A DNA stretch of 49,090 nucleotides from Frankia gtarii (GTDB lineage: Bacteria; Actinomycetota; Actinomycetes; Frankiales; Frankiaceae). The stretch spans positions 1 to 49,090 of the forward strand of contig NZ_JAMPTM010000018.1 in assembly GCF_025403375.1 (NCBI RefSeq), in the 5' to 3' direction. Position numbers and translations under genes: made by a program. Below, piece by piece: positions 1 through 8,304 of this stretch; positions within the stretch are counted from its first letter, which is position 1; every line of letters starts with the position of its first letter. The notes beneath the pieces were generated by a model that worked only from the letters and a program-made list of their open reading frames with translations, was not told the origin of the DNA and searched no databases.

Positions 1-74
1 GCCGGGGGGCCGGACAGCGCTCGGGCACCGCGGCGATGGGGCGGCCGAGCTGGCATGGACTGGGGTGTGAGTCG

Positions 75-127
75 GCGGCGTCGGGCGTCTTCGCCGGTGG
101 CGTGGAGGCGAAGACGCCCGACGCCGC
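75..127. terminator. long perfect hairpin, probable terminator
   Basis: Positions 75-95 and 107-127 are perfect reverse complements (21 bp) around an 11-base loop. The complementarity extends outward to 71-74/128-130 with a one-base bulge. There is no T-run, but high-GC actinobacteria often use strong hairpins without one. It probably ends a gene lying off the left edge; it could act in both directions. Confidence 0.6.
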
Positions 128-687
128 GACGACGGGGTGCACCATGATCGACTGTGATCTGGTGATGGCGGCGGCAGGCCGGGGGCGGGCGTCACTGGGC
201 CGGCGACCGGAGCCGGGCTGCGGCCCGGCCGGTCCGCAGCAGGCGCGGACGCGGGTGGTGCGGCTGGTAGCCGCCCGTCAGGTAGCCGGACAGGCAGCCG
301 AGGCGACGCGGAGCAGATCGATATGGCTCCGGGTGACCAGCACCAGCCGCTTCAACACAAGAGCAACGGAAGCACACTGTTCCGGCTGCCGCCAAGAGAA
401 TGAAACTGTGACTTGCTTCACAAAGTGATATGAGGGTGTCGAATGAGTGGCGACGGAGGTGCGGGACCCCAGGTCCGCGCGGGTCGGGCTGCGGGCGAGC
501 GCAGGGTTTCCGGGCCGGCGGGTTCCATGTCCGCATTCATCAGATTCAATACGTTTCGTCGGCTTCTTCGAAGCCTCGCAGGTCATCGCGCGATCTCGAT
601 TTTTCCGGTGGGGAAGTCGGAATATACTGACGGACCGTTCGGTACCCGCTGGCCGGGGACGCCGAAGAGGCCGGAACAGGAGATCTC
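128..687. other. intergenic region, no gene recognised
   Basis: No reading frame here looks like a protein or has a convincing ribosome binding site. Two less GC-rich patches (about 350-430 and 585-630) are the likeliest places for the promoter of the gene starting at 688; a TATACT hexamer at 622-627 is a possible -10 box. Apart from this I see nothing. Confidence 0.4.
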
Positions 688-1611
688 ATGGCCCTGCCTG
701 ATTTCTTCGTGATCGGTGCGCCGGATGCGGGTATGGAGATCCTTCTCGCCGGCCTGCGTCGCTGCCCGGCCGTCTTTCTCCCCGCCACCGTTCTCACGCC
801 GCCTACCGTTCTCCCCCCGCCTACCGTTCTCGGCTCGCCTGTCGTTCTCGGCCCGCCCGGCGGTTGCGGCTCCGGCGTGGCGCCGGACGGCGGTGAACCG
901 GCGGAAGGCTCCGCGGGGCCGTGGGGCCTCGATGCGCCGCGTCGCCGGGCGTGGTTCGAGGCCCTCGTGGACCCGGCGCCCGCGGGCGTCCTGCGCGGCG
1001 TGAGCGCCCCCTACCACCTGGCGGACTTCACGGCGCTGAGACAGCTGCACGAGTTACTGCCCTACGCGCGGCTCATCGCCCTGCTGCGGGACCCGGCGGC
1101 GCGGGCCCACACGCACTGGCTGCGGATGCGTGCGTCCGGCCTGGAGCCCATCGCCGACTTCGAAGGCGCCCTGGCCGTGGAGGGAGAGCGGGCCCGCACC
1201 GCCTCGTCCTGGCCATGGCGGTACGCGGCCCTGGGCCGGTACGGGGCCCAGGTGCAGCGTCTGTACACCCTCTTCGCGGGGCATCAGGTGCTCCTGATGC
1301 CCTACTCCGAACTGGACGCGGATCCGGCGGCGGCGCTGGGTCGGGTACATCGTTTCCTCGGCCTCGGCCGCGGCCGCGGCCGTCACCGCGGCGCCGCCGG
1401 TACCGGCCGCGCGGACCTCGCCGGTGAGGTCCCGGTTCGGCGTTGCGGCGACCCCGCCGGCCTGCGATGTGTCGATCCGGGGGCAGCGGTTGCGGCACGG
1501 CGGCTCGATCCGGCCACGGCCGCCCGACTGCACGCCGACTTCCACGCCGATCTCGCCCTGCTCGATCGGGTGACGAGGCGGCGCTGGGCGCTCGGTCCCG
1601 TCCCGGAGTGA
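688..1611 (+). CDS. sulfotransferase-like protein with degenerate PAPS loop
   Basis: A 307-residue protein of the bacterial sulfotransferase fold; the family moves sulfate from PAPS to hydroxyl or amino acceptors in the cytoplasm. The N-terminus FFVIGAPDAGMEIL sits where the family has the PAPS 5'-phosphosulfate loop (PKxGTT type), but the Lys and the Thr pair are replaced. The 3'-phosphate motif is recognisable as LLRDPAARAHTHW near residue 134, and the C-terminal part keeps the YSEL...RVHRFLGL pattern. Residues 34-57 are a run of six-residue repeats (TVLTPP, TVLPPP, TVLGSP, VVLGPP) unlike the family. The start follows AGGAGAT at a normal distance. The loss of key loop residues suggests it may be inactive or changed in function. 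It converges on the amine oxidase gene. Confidence 0.65.
   Translation: MALPDFFVIGAPDAGMEILLAGLRRCPAVFLPATVLTPPTVLPPPTVLGSPVVLGPPGGCGSGVAPDGGEPAEGSAGPWGLDAPRRRAWFEALVDPAPAGVLRGVSAPYHLADFTALRQLHELLPYARLIALLRDPAARAHTHWLRMRASGLEPIADFEGALAVEGERARTASSWPWRYAALGRYGAQVQRLYTLFAGHQVLLMPYSELDADPAAALGRVHRFLGLGRGRGRHRGAAGTGRADLAGEVPVRRCGDPAGLRCVDPGAAVAARRLDPATAARLHADFHADLALLDRVTRRRWALGPVPE
787..858 (+). repeat. 18-bp in-frame minisatellite, four copies
   Basis: Units at 787-804, 805-822, 823-840 and 841-858 share the pattern (a/g)(c/t)CGTTCTC followed by a C/G-rich half. Being a multiple of three, the array adds a Pro/Val/Leu-rich hexapeptide repeat to the sulfotransferase-like protein without breaking its frame. 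Copy number may vary between strains. Confidence 0.8.
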
Positions 1612-1615
1612 TCCT

Positions 1616-1640
1616 CGGCGGGGTGCCGACACCCAGCGCC
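1616..1640. terminator. hairpin between convergent genes
   Basis: GGGTG at 1621-1625 pairs with CACCC at 1630-1634 around a four-base loop, with a few further pairs in the flanks. It fills the 35-base gap between the convergent sulfotransferase-like and amine oxidase genes, so a bidirectional terminator is plausible. No T-tract. Confidence 0.4.
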
Positions 1641-1646
1641 GCCAGA

Positions 1647-3293
1647 TCAGCGGGAACCCTGGGTGAGAGCGACCGAGTCGGGCACCCGGACGGGCTCGGG
1701 CACGGTGCGTGGGATGACGCCCTGGATCTGCCCGATCACGTAGTGGGCCGACATCATCGCCCCCTCCTGCCAGCCGGGCAGCGGTGAGCTCTGATCGCCC
1801 AGGACGTAGAAGCGCCCGTCCCCCTCAGGCTGGAGGAGCTGCTTGTAGGCCCGCATGTGGTCGGGGTTCGCCGGGTTCCAGTCAGCCCAGCCGCCGAGCT
1901 GGTACGGCACCTTCTGCCAGGCGACCGTGATGCCCTTGGCGGTGGGGACGACGCCTTCGTCGGCGAACCGCGGGTGGAGTTCGGCCGCCCCGGCCCGAGC
2001 CTGCGCCAGCCGCTCCAACGGTGCCAGGTCGCCGAACTTCGCGGCCACGTCGTCGAAGTTGTAGGCGCCGGTCACGGTGCCCGTCTCCGAGAAGTAGTCG
2101 TTGCTCGGATACCAGATCTGAGTAATCGGATGGTTCGTCCAACTGATACCGCCGTAGATCTGGTCGGCGTCGCTCTCCCAGAAACGCTCACCGGCCTGCC
2201 AGCCGACCTTGCAGGTGTTCGCGAACCCGACGGTACTGATGGCCGCATCGAACTCGGGGGAGAAGTTCGTCGGTATTCCTCGCAGTACCGGCAGCGGGAT
2301 ACTGCTCACGCAGTAGTCCGCGGTCAGCGTTCGCGGCCGGCCGTCGCGCCGGTATTCGACGGCCACTCCCCCCTCGTCGAGCAATCTGATCGCGGTGACC
2401 GCGGAGTTCAGCTCGACGACGTCGCCGAACCTGCCGACGATCTCCCGTTCGAAGGCGGCCACGATGCGATCCATGCCGCCGACCGGCTGGAACATCGTCG
2501 CCTGCCACAGATAGTCCACCGGCTGGTAGAAGCTGTGTCGCCAGAATCCCGACTCCAGTAGATCCGAGAGGGGGATCGGCGGCGCCGGGCGGGGAAAGTC
2601 GTGTACATCGGGATCCTCGGCGTACCCGGAGCGGGTGGAGCCGTCGTAGCTGTGGTCGTCCGCCAGCGAACCGAAAACCCGCAGCAGGTCCAGCAGCTTC
2701 CCGGTCGGGGCGTCCCGCCGCAGGAGGGTCTCGGCGAGCATCGCCGCGAGATGCCCGCGGATGTCGTTGGCGACCTGCCGGTTGCGCCACCGGACCACCG
2801 CGCCGTCGGCGAGGTGGATGACGTTCGCCGTGGTCTCCATGATGTACGGCTCGAGGTCGACGCCGAACGACCGGCAGTAGTCGAGCATCCGGCGGTGATG
2901 GTGGGGGATGCGGCCGGGGCCCAGGTTGAGGTAGAGCCCCTCGTCGAAGGAGCACCGGTGGGTGACGACCGGATCCCCGCCCGGGCCGAGTTCGCGTAGC
3001 ACGTCGCCGCCGCGGGCCGTGCGGTTGCGGCCGCCCGCGCGATCCGACGCCTCCAGCACGGTGCACCGGTAGCCCAACCGGCCGAGTTCGTAGGCCGCGG
3101 TGAGCCCGGCGATCCCGGCTCCGAGGACGGCCACCGTGGCGCCCGCACGAGGTGGCGGGGAAAGCTCGAACGAGCCCGTCCAGCCCGTCGCCTCCGGTCC
3201 ACCCCGGCCGATCATCGCCTCGCGCAGTGCGTCGGCGGCACTTTGCGCGGTCAAGACAGTCGTCCGCGGTCGGCGTTGTGCATGATTACCCAC
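1647..3293 (-). CDS. flavin-dependent amine / L-amino acid oxidase
   Basis: A 548-residue FAD enzyme of the monoamine oxidase/L-amino acid oxidase superfamily. It would oxidise an amine or amino acid to imine with release of H2O2. Visible are the dinucleotide motif GAGIAGLTAAYELGRLGY at about residues 58-75, the following ExxDRAGGRNRT that holds the FAD ribose, and the C-terminal GWQEGAMMSAHYVIG that closes over the flavin. I chose GTG at 3293 because AAGG lies just upstream; a longer frame (606 aa) would run through the palindrome and into the neighbouring monooxygenase gene. The ALREAMIGRG segment before the FAD domain resembles Streptomyces amino acid oxidases. No Sec or clear Tat signal. 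The exact substrate cannot be read from sequence. Confidence 0.85.
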   Translation of the reverse strand: MGNHAQRRPRTTVLTAQSAADALREAMIGRGGPEATGWTGSFELSPPPRAGATVAVLGAGIAGLTAAYELGRLGYRCTVLEASDRAGGRNRTARGGDVLRELGPGGDPVVTHRCSFDEGLYLNLGPGRIPHHHRRMLDYCRSFGVDLEPYIMETTANVIHLADGAVVRWRNRQVANDIRGHLAAMLAETLLRRDAPTGKLLDLLRVFGSLADDHSYDGSTRSGYAEDPDVHDFPRPAPPIPLSDLLESGFWRHSFYQPVDYLWQATMFQPVGGMDRIVAAFEREIVGRFGDVVELNSAVTAIRLLDEGGVAVEYRRDGRPRTLTADYCVSSIPLPVLRGIPTNFSPEFDAAISTVGFANTCKVGWQAGERFWESDADQIYGGISWTNHPITQIWYPSNDYFSETGTVTGAYNFDDVAAKFGDLAPLERLAQARAGAAELHPRFADEGVVPTAKGITVAWQKVPYQLGGWADWNPANPDHMRAYKQLLQPEGDGRFYVLGDQSSPLPGWQEGAMMSAHYVIGQIQGVIPRTVPEPVRVPDSVALTQGSR

Positions 3294-3353
3294 CTGCCTT
3301 CGTCCGGTGTCCGGTGTCTGGTGCTGGATCTGGTCCGCGGTCGTGACCGGGAA

Positions 3354-3393
3354 CGCCCCGTCCGCCGGCCGGATCCGGCCGGCGGACGGGGCG
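3354..3393. terminator. 40-bp perfect palindrome
   Basis: The forty bases read identically on both strands, centred on GGATCC, with half-sites CGCCCCGTCCGCC and its complement. It lies seven bases past the stop of the monooxygenase gene and 60 bases before the amine oxidase start. It is probably the terminator of the former; it also separates the two transcripts. A protein-binding role is possible. Confidence 0.7.
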
Positions 3394-3399
3394 CCGGCG

Positions 3400-3984
3400 T
3401 CAGCCGGTGAAATCGAGGTCGATGATCTGGTAGAAGCCCTTGGCGGTGTCGGCGACCTCCCAGACACTGAGCAGGACGTGATATCCCTGCCGCTGCGGCA
3501 ACACGATCGTGTGCCGGGTCGGGTTGCCCGGCACGAGGTCGTCGGCCGACCAGTAGGGCTGCCCGTTGTTCTGAACCTGATGGATGGGCTGCGGCTCGAA
3601 CTGGGCCCGGCTCAGCGGGGAGTTCGGGTCCCAGCCCTGCCGGGTCAGGAAGTAGTTCCACCGCCGCGTCTTGTGCGGGGCATGGAAACTCCAGGTGACG
3701 GTGAGCCGCTGGCCGGCGGCGACGGAGTGCTTCTGCCAGTCCGATCCCGGCTTGTCCAGTTCGGCGGCATAATCCTGGCCCGCGCTGGCAATCTTTCCGT
3801 CAGTGGGCGGAGCGTCGTTCCGGACGTCGTCCGGCGCGAATGGATCGGCCAGCCCCGCCTGCGTCTCCGGGAAGAACTTCCCCGATTCGAGGCCGGCTGA
3901 CTGCCATTCTGCAAGATATATGTGCGCGCGGGAGGCCGGTTCGGAGACCGTACCATGCCGCGGCTCGACTTTGCTCTGGGTCAT
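3400..3984 (-). CDS. AA10 (chitin/cellulose-active type) lytic polysaccharide monooxygenase, no signal peptide
   Basis: A 194-residue single-domain copper monooxygenase of family AA10, which oxidatively cleaves chitin or cellulose. Landmarks: RHGTVSEPASRAHIY with His10 as first histidine-brace ligand, PHKTRRWNYFLT with His104 as second, and FYQIIDLDF near the C-terminus with Phe184 at the axial position. Active AA10 enzymes need the first His at the mature N-terminus, usually exposed by signal peptidase. Here it is preceded by nine non-hydrophobic residues, and translating upstream in frame gives no signal sequence. Either unusual processing or non-classical export is needed, or the protein does not work as a secreted LPMO. 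No strong ribosome site precedes ATG 3984. It ends just before the 40-bp palindrome. Confidence 0.85.
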   Translation of the reverse strand: MTQSKVEPRHGTVSEPASRAHIYLAEWQSAGLESGKFFPETQAGLADPFAPDDVRNDAPPTDGKIASAGQDYAAELDKPGSDWQKHSVAAGQRLTVTWSFHAPHKTRRWNYFLTRQGWDPNSPLSRAQFEPQPIHQVQNNGQPYWSADDLVPGNPTRHTIVLPQRQGYHVLLSVWEVADTAKGFYQIIDLDFTG

Positions 3985-4188
3985 AGCGAAAGAGTAGCGC
4001 CAGCATTCTTGGTTTGCATGCCCGGAAGATGGGAATCCGGCGGCTTCCAGAATGATTTTTTTAAATCGCCGGCGTCATTTCTGGAGTTTGCTACGGAAAG
4101 CCCCGGACCGGGACCGTGCGGCGTGTTTCGGGCAAGCGTGGGCGTCCCGGCGGCCCCGGCCATCGAGCGGCGGGTACCGTCGGGCGGG

Positions 4189-4476
4189 ATGAGTACGTCA
4201 GCGAACAGCGACCCCGCCGCGGGCGTCGCCGACGGGCCGGCTCCGACCGGTCCGCCGCCGCCCGAGCCACTTCCCTACGACGGCGTCGTCTCCGTCGCCG
4301 TCGGCACGGTGCTGTGGGCCGTCGCCGCGCTGGTCGGGTTGGTGTTCCTGGATGACCTGCGCGACGACGGTCACCTGTGGTGGCTGGCCACCGCGATCTG
4401 CGGCTTCGGGCTCGGGCTCGCCGGGCTGTGGGTCGTGATCCGCCGCCGCAACCGGCTGCGGGCCGGGCAAGGGTAG
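4189..4476 (+). CDS. DUF2530 two-helix membrane protein
   Basis: A 95-residue protein with a Pro-rich N-terminus (to about residue 30) and two transmembrane helices (about 33-52 and 62-82) joined by a short acidic turn, ending in a basic tail RRRNRLRAG. This is the layout of the actinobacterial DUF2530 family, whose function is unknown. The ATG at 4189 follows GGGCGGG; longer in-frame starts would add unrelated sequence. It is convergent with the large ATPase gene, with a 15-base gap. As I recall, DUF2530 and sacsin-like genes are neighbours in other actinobacteria too. Confidence 0.75.
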   Translation: MSTSANSDPAAGVADGPAPTGPPPPEPLPYDGVVSVAVGTVLWAVAALVGLVFLDDLRDDGHLWWLATAICGFGLGLAGLWVVIRRRNRLRAGQG

Positions 4477-4491
4477 CCGGCTTCCGTCGGC

Positions 4492-7400
4492 TCAGGTCTC
4501 GTCGAGGTCGTCCTCCGCCGCGCGGAAGGCCGCCCCCGTCGGGTCGCGCAGCTCCGCGGCGAGCGCGTGCCGCCGGTCCCACTGCCCGCCCCGCCAGGCC
4601 AGCGCCCGGGCCAGCGCGTCGGGGCCGGCGTCGGCATCGACGTGCACCTCGCCGCCGATCCCGCCGAGTACCCGCCATGGCACCCGCGTCGGCCGACCGG
4701 CCAGGTCCTCAACCAGCAGCGGGCGGTGCACGCGGTACGGCGTGCCGTCCGGTGCGCGCCGCGTCGCGCCATTCGTGCCGTTCGCGCCGGCAGGGCCCGA
4801 CTCGGTGGCGGCCTCCCCGGCCGAGTACCCATCGGATGCGATCTCGCAGGACGCGATCTCGGCGGCCAGCGGAACCCCGAGCACGTGGGCGACCTCGGCC
4901 GCACGATCCAGCGGCAGCCGCAGCGCGCCACGCTCGGTGCCCAGCAGACCCAGCAGGTCGGGTGCGTCGACGACGACGGCCTGCCCGCTCGGCACAACCC
5001 CGTCGGGCGTCCGCACGGTCAGCGGCGGGTCGAACCGCTCGTCGCGCGCGGACCGGTCCGGTGCCGCGAGCACCCGGGCCACGGCGTCGACCGCGGCGAT
5101 GTAGAGCGTGCGCGCCGCCGGCCAGGGGACGTCCCGATCTGCGTCGCCCAGCCGGTCAAGCAGGTCCATGACCGCGCCGAGGTCGCCGAGGACGTCGCCG
5201 AGGGTGAGCCGTGCGCCGAGGTGGCGCAGGAACTCGTCATCGACGCCGGCCAGCGGGGCGCCGCGGGCGAACAGGCCGGCGAGCAGCGGATCGGCCGCGG
5301 GTAGGAGCAGCTCGCGCGGCGGCAGCATCCGATCGGTGCCCGCCACCGGCAGCACCGCGTGCCGTGCCAGCCACCACCGGGTGTACGACGGCTCCGGGGC
5401 GAACACGGCCTCGCGCAGCGGCGGGTGGGCCAGCTCCGCGAGCGCCTCGGGCCACGCCGCCGAGTCGACGAGTTCGAGGTCGCGAACCGCGGCGAACACG
5501 CCGATCATGGCTGGCGCGGGCGGGCCTCCCGCCGGCGGGCGGCGCAGATTCGCCGAGCCCCCCGGCGCGCCGCCGTGATCATCGGCCGCGACGTCGTCGA
5601 CCCAGGTGTCGCTGTCGTCGAGATCGAGCAGGATCTGCTCGTCGGCATCAAGCGGCAGGTCGTAGGCGCGCAGCACGCTGAACGAGTGCAGCACGCCGAC
5701 CCGTTCCAGCACCTGCGCGGGCCACGCCCGGGCGACCTCGGGCGCCAGCGTCGAAAACGGTGCGTCCTCGGCCAGTACCCGGTCCAGCGGACCCCCCTCG
5801 ACGAGCAGCTCCCCGGCGGGGGTGAACTCGCCGTCGGCGGACGGCAGCAGCAGGTCCTCAAGCCAGCCGAGCTCCGCCGGGCGCTCCTCGCCCGCGTCCC
5901 GGAGCAGGGCGAGCACGGCGGCGGCCAGCGCCAGCAGGTCGTCGGGGTGGTCGTCCGGCTCGGCGTCGAGCACCGCCTCGCGTACGGCCGGGTCGCGCAG
6001 CACCCCGGCCGGCGTGCCCTCCAGGGCCCCCAGGGTCCGCAGCGCGTCGCGGGCGCCGCCCGTACTGCAGGCATCGGGATGGACCACCCGCAGCGGCAGC
6101 CCCGAGCGCACCAGGGCGACGATGTCCAGCTCGGCGGTCGGTAGCAGGGTGCCGCGCGGCCCGGTGACCATGCGGGTCCGCAGGCTGCCGCCGCCGGTCG
6201 AGCCCGCGGGCGTGGGGGCGGCGAGGGGGTCGGCCGCGTCGGGCCCGTCCGCGCCGATCTCGGCGAGCGGCACCGGTAGTGCTCCCAGCGCGTCCCGGTC
6301 CGGCGCGCTGACCAGCAGCGGGTAGAGCCGTCCCCACCAGTCCGGCGGCCGGGAGACCCCGGCCAGCAGCTCGACCAGCGCGGCGCTGTCCACTCGCCGG
6401 ACGCCGAGCAGGTCCAACGCCGTGCGCCACCGTCGGGCGGCGTAGGCCGCCGGGAGCAGGCCCGCGACCAGCTTCGCCCCATCCGCCTCCGTCGCCGGAT
6501 CGACACCATCCGCAACGATTGGATCGGCCAGATTGGCGGTGTCGGCCGGCGGGCCGGGGATGTGCAGCAGCTCGGTCACCGCGTCGGTGGCCGGACCGAG
6601 GTCGGCCACCGAACAGTCCCGGCCGCGCAGGGCACCGGGAAACAGCACCGACTCCGGGAGCAGCCGCAGCAGGGACTCTCGCAGCCGGCCGTCGACCTCG
6701 CCGAGGGCGAGTCCCGTCGGGATCAGGGTCAGGGCGGCCAGCGGATCGGGGGGCGGCCCACCCGGTCCGGCCTGGTCGCCGGGCAGGACACCGGCCTGCG
6801 CTAGGCCGCCGGGCTCCAGCCCCGTGCCGAGGTACTCGGCCAGGGCGACGGCGGCCGTCGCGAGCTCGTCGGTCAGCCGATCGCGTAGCGGGCCGCCGAC
6901 GGTGTGCCGCCGAGACGGGTCCAGCGGCAGCTCGACGCTGGCCAGGATCGGCAGCGACAGCGGCTCGTCGGTGGGCTGCGGCGCCCGCAGCACTCGGGCC
7001 ACGCCGTCCGGCCAGCCGCCGTCGGGGACCATCACCCGGGCTGTGAAGCCGGTTCGTCCGCGTTCCTCCACCGGGCGGTCGGCGAGCAGAGCGGCGGGGA
7101 TCGTGCCGCTGCGGGAGATCCCGCGCCACCACTCGCCGTTCAGGTCGGCTATCTCGACGCGTTCGGAGAGCTGGCTACCGGCCGGCCCCGTGCCGCTCGC
7201 CCGCGCCGCACCTCGGCCGCTGTCCGGGCCGCCCCGCAGCCAGCGGCAGGTGATGGCCCGCACAGCACCGTCCACGTCGACGACAATCTCGCCGGGGCCG
7301 CCGAGCACCAGCGGCAGGGTGGGATCGAGCCCGGCCAGCAACTCGCGCGCGAGCGCCGTCGCGGCGCCGTCGCGCAGCGGGAGTCGGACCACGGTGTCGT

Positions 7401-8169
7401 AGCCCTCGGGGGGCGGCCCGGCGGTGATCGTGAACGGTAGCCGGAGGATCGGCACCGCGCCCTCGCGCCGAGCGAGCTCCTCGCCCAGGCGCGCCGCTTG
7501 GCCGACGCCGACGCCGACGCCGACGACGCCGAGGCCGCCGAGGCCGTCGAGGCCGTCGGCGGTTCCGAGGGCGGCGAGGGACGACCCGGGATTCGTTGCG
7601 TCGCGATTCGTTACGTCGTCACTGGTTACGTCACCGCCGTCCAGTGGGGCCGCGGGCATGGTGAGGGCCGTCACTGCGTCTATCACGCGGCTCCTCGACC
7701 AGGCCACGCCGGTCAGTATCGGGTCGGAGCCGACGCGGGAGACGATCGACGGCTCGTCCGTCACCGCGAGGACGGCGGCGAAACCGGCGCCGAAGCGGCC
7801 GACGGAGGCGCTGTCGCGTTTGGTGGAGGCACGCAGGGTCGACAGCGCCTCGACGCCGGCCGGCGAGAGCGCCGCCCCGGTGTTGGCGATCTCCAGCAGG
7901 CCGGCGGGCCCGGCACCCGGGGTGGTGGCGTCGGTGCTCAGCCGTAGGAGCACCCGGGCCGGCACGCCGGCCTCGCCCGCGGCGTCGACGGCGTTCTGCA
8001 ACAGTTCCACGACGAGGCGGTCGTGGTAGGCGCCGAGGGCGGCGTCCTCCTCCGCGTTGGCGTCCTCCCGGAAGCGGGCCGGCGAGGCGACCCAGGCGTC
8101 CAGCACCCGCCGCCGGATCGCCGCGGTCCCGTACACGTCTGCCGCAGCATGTGCGGCGGTCACTGACAC
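4492..8169 (-). CDS. sacsin-type HSP90-like (GHKL) ATPase, very large
   Basis: A 1225-residue protein whose N-terminus carries a GHKL ATP-binding domain of the sacsin N-terminal type. The N-box is VVELLQNAVDAA at about residue 53, G1 is in IANTGAALSP, and G2 is GRFGAGFAAVLAV at about 147-159. The remaining ~900 residues are Ala/Leu/Asp-rich with no motif I can name. By analogy it may be a chaperone-like ATPase; its substrate is unknown. A Gly/Val/Asp-rich stretch at about residues 180-225 arises from hexanucleotide repeats and looks like a flexible insertion. The start is GTG at 8169, divergent from the isomerase-family gene with a 135-base shared promoter region. Confidence 0.8.
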   Translation of the reverse strand: MSVTAAHAAADVYGTAAIRRRVLDAWVASPARFREDANAEEDAALGAYHDRLVVELLQNAVDAAGEAGVPARVLLRLSTDATTPGAGPAGLLEIANTGAALSPAGVEALSTLRASTKRDSASVGRFGAGFAAVLAVTDEPSIVSRVGSDPILTGVAWSRSRVIDAVTALTMPAAPLDGGDVTSDDVTNRDATNPGSSLAALGTADGLDGLGGLGVVGVGVGVGQAARLGEELARREGAVPILRLPFTITAGPPPEGYDTVVRLPLRDGAATALARELLAGLDPTLPLVLGGPGEIVVDVDGAVRAITCRWLRGGPDSGRGAARASGTGPAGSQLSERVEIADLNGEWWRGISRSGTIPAALLADRPVEERGRTGFTARVMVPDGGWPDGVARVLRAPQPTDEPLSLPILASVELPLDPSRRHTVGGPLRDRLTDELATAAVALAEYLGTGLEPGGLAQAGVLPGDQAGPGGPPPDPLAALTLIPTGLALGEVDGRLRESLLRLLPESVLFPGALRGRDCSVADLGPATDAVTELLHIPGPPADTANLADPIVADGVDPATEADGAKLVAGLLPAAYAARRWRTALDLLGVRRVDSAALVELLAGVSRPPDWWGRLYPLLVSAPDRDALGALPVPLAEIGADGPDAADPLAAPTPAGSTGGGSLRTRMVTGPRGTLLPTAELDIVALVRSGLPLRVVHPDACSTGGARDALRTLGALEGTPAGVLRDPAVREAVLDAEPDDHPDDLLALAAAVLALLRDAGEERPAELGWLEDLLLPSADGEFTPAGELLVEGGPLDRVLAEDAPFSTLAPEVARAWPAQVLERVGVLHSFSVLRAYDLPLDADEQILLDLDDSDTWVDDVAADDHGGAPGGSANLRRPPAGGPPAPAMIGVFAAVRDLELVDSAAWPEALAELAHPPLREAVFAPEPSYTRWWLARHAVLPVAGTDRMLPPRELLLPAADPLLAGLFARGAPLAGVDDEFLRHLGARLTLGDVLGDLGAVMDLLDRLGDADRDVPWPAARTLYIAAVDAVARVLAAPDRSARDERFDPPLTVRTPDGVVPSGQAVVVDAPDLLGLLGTERGALRLPLDRAAEVAHVLGVPLAAEIASCEIASDGYSAGEAATESGPAGANGTNGATRRAPDGTPYRVHRPLLVEDLAGRPTRVPWRVLGGIGGEVHVDADAGPDALARALAWRGGQWDRRHALAAELRDPTGAAFRAAEDDLDET
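7501..7559. repeat. GCCGAC-type hexanucleotide repeat inside the ATPase gene
   Basis: A run of GCCGAC units grades into GAGGCC/GTCGAG units. On the coding (minus) strand it yields the low-complexity stretch GGLGVVGVGVGVG. It keeps frame and lies between the ATP-binding domain and the rest of the protein. Confidence 0.7.
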
Positions 8170-8304
8170 CCGTCCATACTCGTCTTCCCGTCCCGCCCTC
8201 GGCGGGAGCGGGTTGGCGTGGATCGTGGGTGGCGCCGTGACCGGGTCGGGCCCCCAACCAAATCAACCCCGATCGGGCCGGTGCCGACCGGGCAGGATGG
8301 GGCG

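Noticed and set aside
1647-3467. Longer 606-residue version of the amine oxidase
   Set aside because: It would translate through the 40-bp palindrome and overlap the LPMO gene; GTG 3293 has a better context.
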